Assembly (NCBI GenBank): GCA_003451785.1
Contig: DMJL01000145.1
Span: 1-16,521, forward strand
Direction: 5' to 3'
Length of the DNA: 16,521 nucleotides
Origin: Bacteroidales bacterium
GTDB lineage: Bacteria; Bacteroidota; Bacteroidia; Bacteroidales; UBA7960
The notes below the pieces were generated by a model. The model was not told the origin of the DNA, did no database searches, and saw only the letters and a program-made list of their open reading frames with translations. The translations under genes and the position numbers were made by a program. This document shows, piece after piece, positions 15,319 to 16,521 of this stretch. The stretch's first letter is position 1. Each line of letters starts with the position of its first letter.

Positions 15319-16521
15319 TTAGTTGTTTTCAATTTGATGTGATTTGCTACTTAAAGCAAATTTCCACTTGTGATATGCTTCTGAAAGTTTTTCAACATTT
15401 TCCACCTCAGGATAGATGGTGTTTACTACTTTCAGACCGCTAAATGCGTCGTTAAAATTCTTGTAAATTCCTGCACCCAGGCCAGCAGCCCTTGCAGCAC
15501 CTTGCGACCCGTCGGTATTGTATAGCTCAATAGTATTTCCGCTAATAGTAGCCAATGTTTGCCTGAAAATTGGGCTTAGAAACATATTGCTATCCCCTGC
15601 TCTTATTACTTCGGGATGTATCCCTGTTAAATGCATGATCTCCATTCCATACTTGAAAGCAAAGGCAATACCTTCGTGGGCTGCTCTTATCAAATGGGCG
15701 ATTCCGTGGCGGTTAAAATCTAGCCCTTCAATGGAGCAACCCGGTGCTTTATTGCCCAACATTCTCTCGGCTCCATTACCAAAAGGCAATACCGAAATGC
15801 CTTCCGAACCTACTGCTACTTTGGCTGCCATTGCATTCATCTGTTCATAGCTTAGCGAACCAGCTGATGCTATACGCTTTAACCATGAATTGGTGATACC
15901 GGTTCCATTTATACACAGCAGCACACCCAATCGGTTGGCTTCGGCAGAATGATTTACATGGGCAAAGGTGTTTACTCGCGACTCAGGGTCGTAGCAAATC
16001 ACATCGCTTATGCCATAAACTACCCCGGATGTGCCAGCGGTGGCCGCTACTTCTCCTGGGCGCAAGACATTGAGCGAAAATGCATTATTGGGCTGATCTC
16101 CTGCCCTGTAGGTAATCGGCATTCCGGGTATAAGCCCTAGCACCGAAGCCGCAGAATTGCTCAAACGACCTTGGTCAGAAAAGCTTGGAAGTACCGCTGG
16201 AATAAGCTCTCGGTCAAATCCGAAATAATCCATAACCATATCCGACAAGGCATAATTATTAAAATCATAGAAAATGCCTTCCGAAAGCCCGGAAAATGTT
16301 GTAGCAATTTCTCCCGTAAGCCGCATGGCAATATAATCGCCCGGCAACATTAACTTATGAATCTTTTCAAAAATATCAGGCTCATGGTCTTTTACCCACT
16401 TGAGTTTTGCTGCAGTAAAATTTCCCGGTGAGTTGAGCAGCGATGATAGACACCGCCCAGGTCCTATTTCAAGAAAAGCTTTTTCACCAATGGATACAGC
16501 CCTACTGTCGCACCAAATTAT
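15319..16521 (-). CDS. xylB: Xylulokinase, FGGY family (partial, N-terminus outside window)
   Basis: Phosphorylates D-xylulose to xylulose 5-phosphate using ATP. The frame is open to the last base, giving 400 residues from IIWCDSRAV. About 90-100 N-terminal residues of a roughly 490-aa kinase lie beyond the edge. Visible in the partial numbering are LLNSPGNFTAAKLKWV (29-44), MLPGDYIAMRLTGE (58-71), the catalytic-Asp region RAGDQPNNAF (D142), the ATP-site GTSGVVY (163-169), PFGNGAERM (189-197) and the second nucleotide-site motif AGDSNMFLSPIFRQ (308-321). An ATG at 16350 is internal (M58) and is not the true start. Its neighbour xylA, 31 bp downstream, supports D-xylose rather than another pentulose as the substrate. 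Confidence 0.95.
   Translation of the reverse strand: MIWCDSRAVSIGEKAFLEIGPGRCLSSLLNSPGNFTAAKLKWVKDHEPDIFEKIHKLMLPGDYIAMRLTGEIATTFSGLSEGIFYDFNNYALSDMVMDYFGFDRELIPAVLPSFSDQGRLSNSAASVLGLIPGMPITYRAGDQPNNAFSLNVLRPGEVAATAGTSGVVYGISDVICYDPESRVNTFAHVNHSAEANRLGVLLCINGTGITNSWLKRIASAGSLSYEQMNAMAAKVAVGSEGISVLPFGNGAERMLGNKAPGCSIEGLDFNRHGIAHLIRAAHEGIAFAFKYGMEIMHLTGIHPEVIRAGDSNMFLSPIFRQTLATISGNTIELYNTDGSQGAARAAGLGAGIYKNFNDAFSGLKVVNTIYPEVENVEKLSEAYHKWKFALSSKSHQIENN

Noticed and set aside
15288..15332. TTG-started extension of xylA
   Set aside because: It overlaps the end of xylB, and family members start at the MNYLTGEKEFFKG-type N-terminus, matching ATG 15287.
1..16521. CRISPR array, tRNA or rRNA genes, or phage genes
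   Set aside because: No regularly spaced repeats, cloverleaf-like segments, rRNA signatures or phage proteins were seen.

Overview
The window looks like a chromosomal segment of a Bacteroidota bacterium. The evidence is AT-rich intergenic DNA, near-absence of Shine-Dalgarno sequences, a few TAnnTTTG boxes of the Bacteroidota -7 type, a topoisomerase IV A subunit and class I dihydroorotase of Bacteroidota type, and a xylB-xylA pair. The genus cannot be fixed from the sequence alone.

Layout, left to right. (1) 1-408: no convincing gene. (2) 409-7597, minus strand: a two-gene signalling unit. A very large soluble hybrid histidine kinase (about 2260 aa: 13 PAS domains, one GAF, HisKA, HATPase, receiver) is followed 43 bp downstream by a stand-alone CheY-like receiver. 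No membrane segment, HPt domain or DNA-binding output is visible, so the input signal and final output are unknown. (3) 7598-8196: an AT-rich divergent intergenic region. (4) 8197-8820, plus strand: a DmeF-like cation diffusion facilitator that ends after TM6 and lacks the usual cytoplasmic C-terminal domain. (5) 9023-10366, plus strand: dihydroorotase (pyrC) with an unusual metal-ligand set. (6) 10454-13240, plus strand: topoisomerase IV subunit A (parC), preceded by a 14-bp perfect palindrome that abuts a -7-like box. (7) 13241-13955: a convergent intergenic region with a weak terminator, a GCAAAG-type repeat, the frameshifted remains of a DDE transposase, and a strong 15-bp stem-loop. (8) 13956-16521, minus strand: xylose isomerase (xylA) downstream of xylulokinase (xylB). 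xylB runs off the right edge and is missing its N-terminus.

Functionally, xylB and xylA convert D-xylose via D-xylulose to xylulose 5-phosphate. pyrC and parC are housekeeping genes. The CDF transporter probably exports a divalent metal. The kinase/receiver pair is the accessory, rapidly evolving part. Its PAS array shows a duplicated three-domain module (A-B-C), a later duplication of the B domain inside one copy, and 95% nucleotide identity over an 80-nt block between the newest copies. I did not find a clearly new multi-gene system. The best leads are the kinase's internal architecture, the CTD-less transporter, the dihydroorotase active-site changes, and the palindrome in front of parC.
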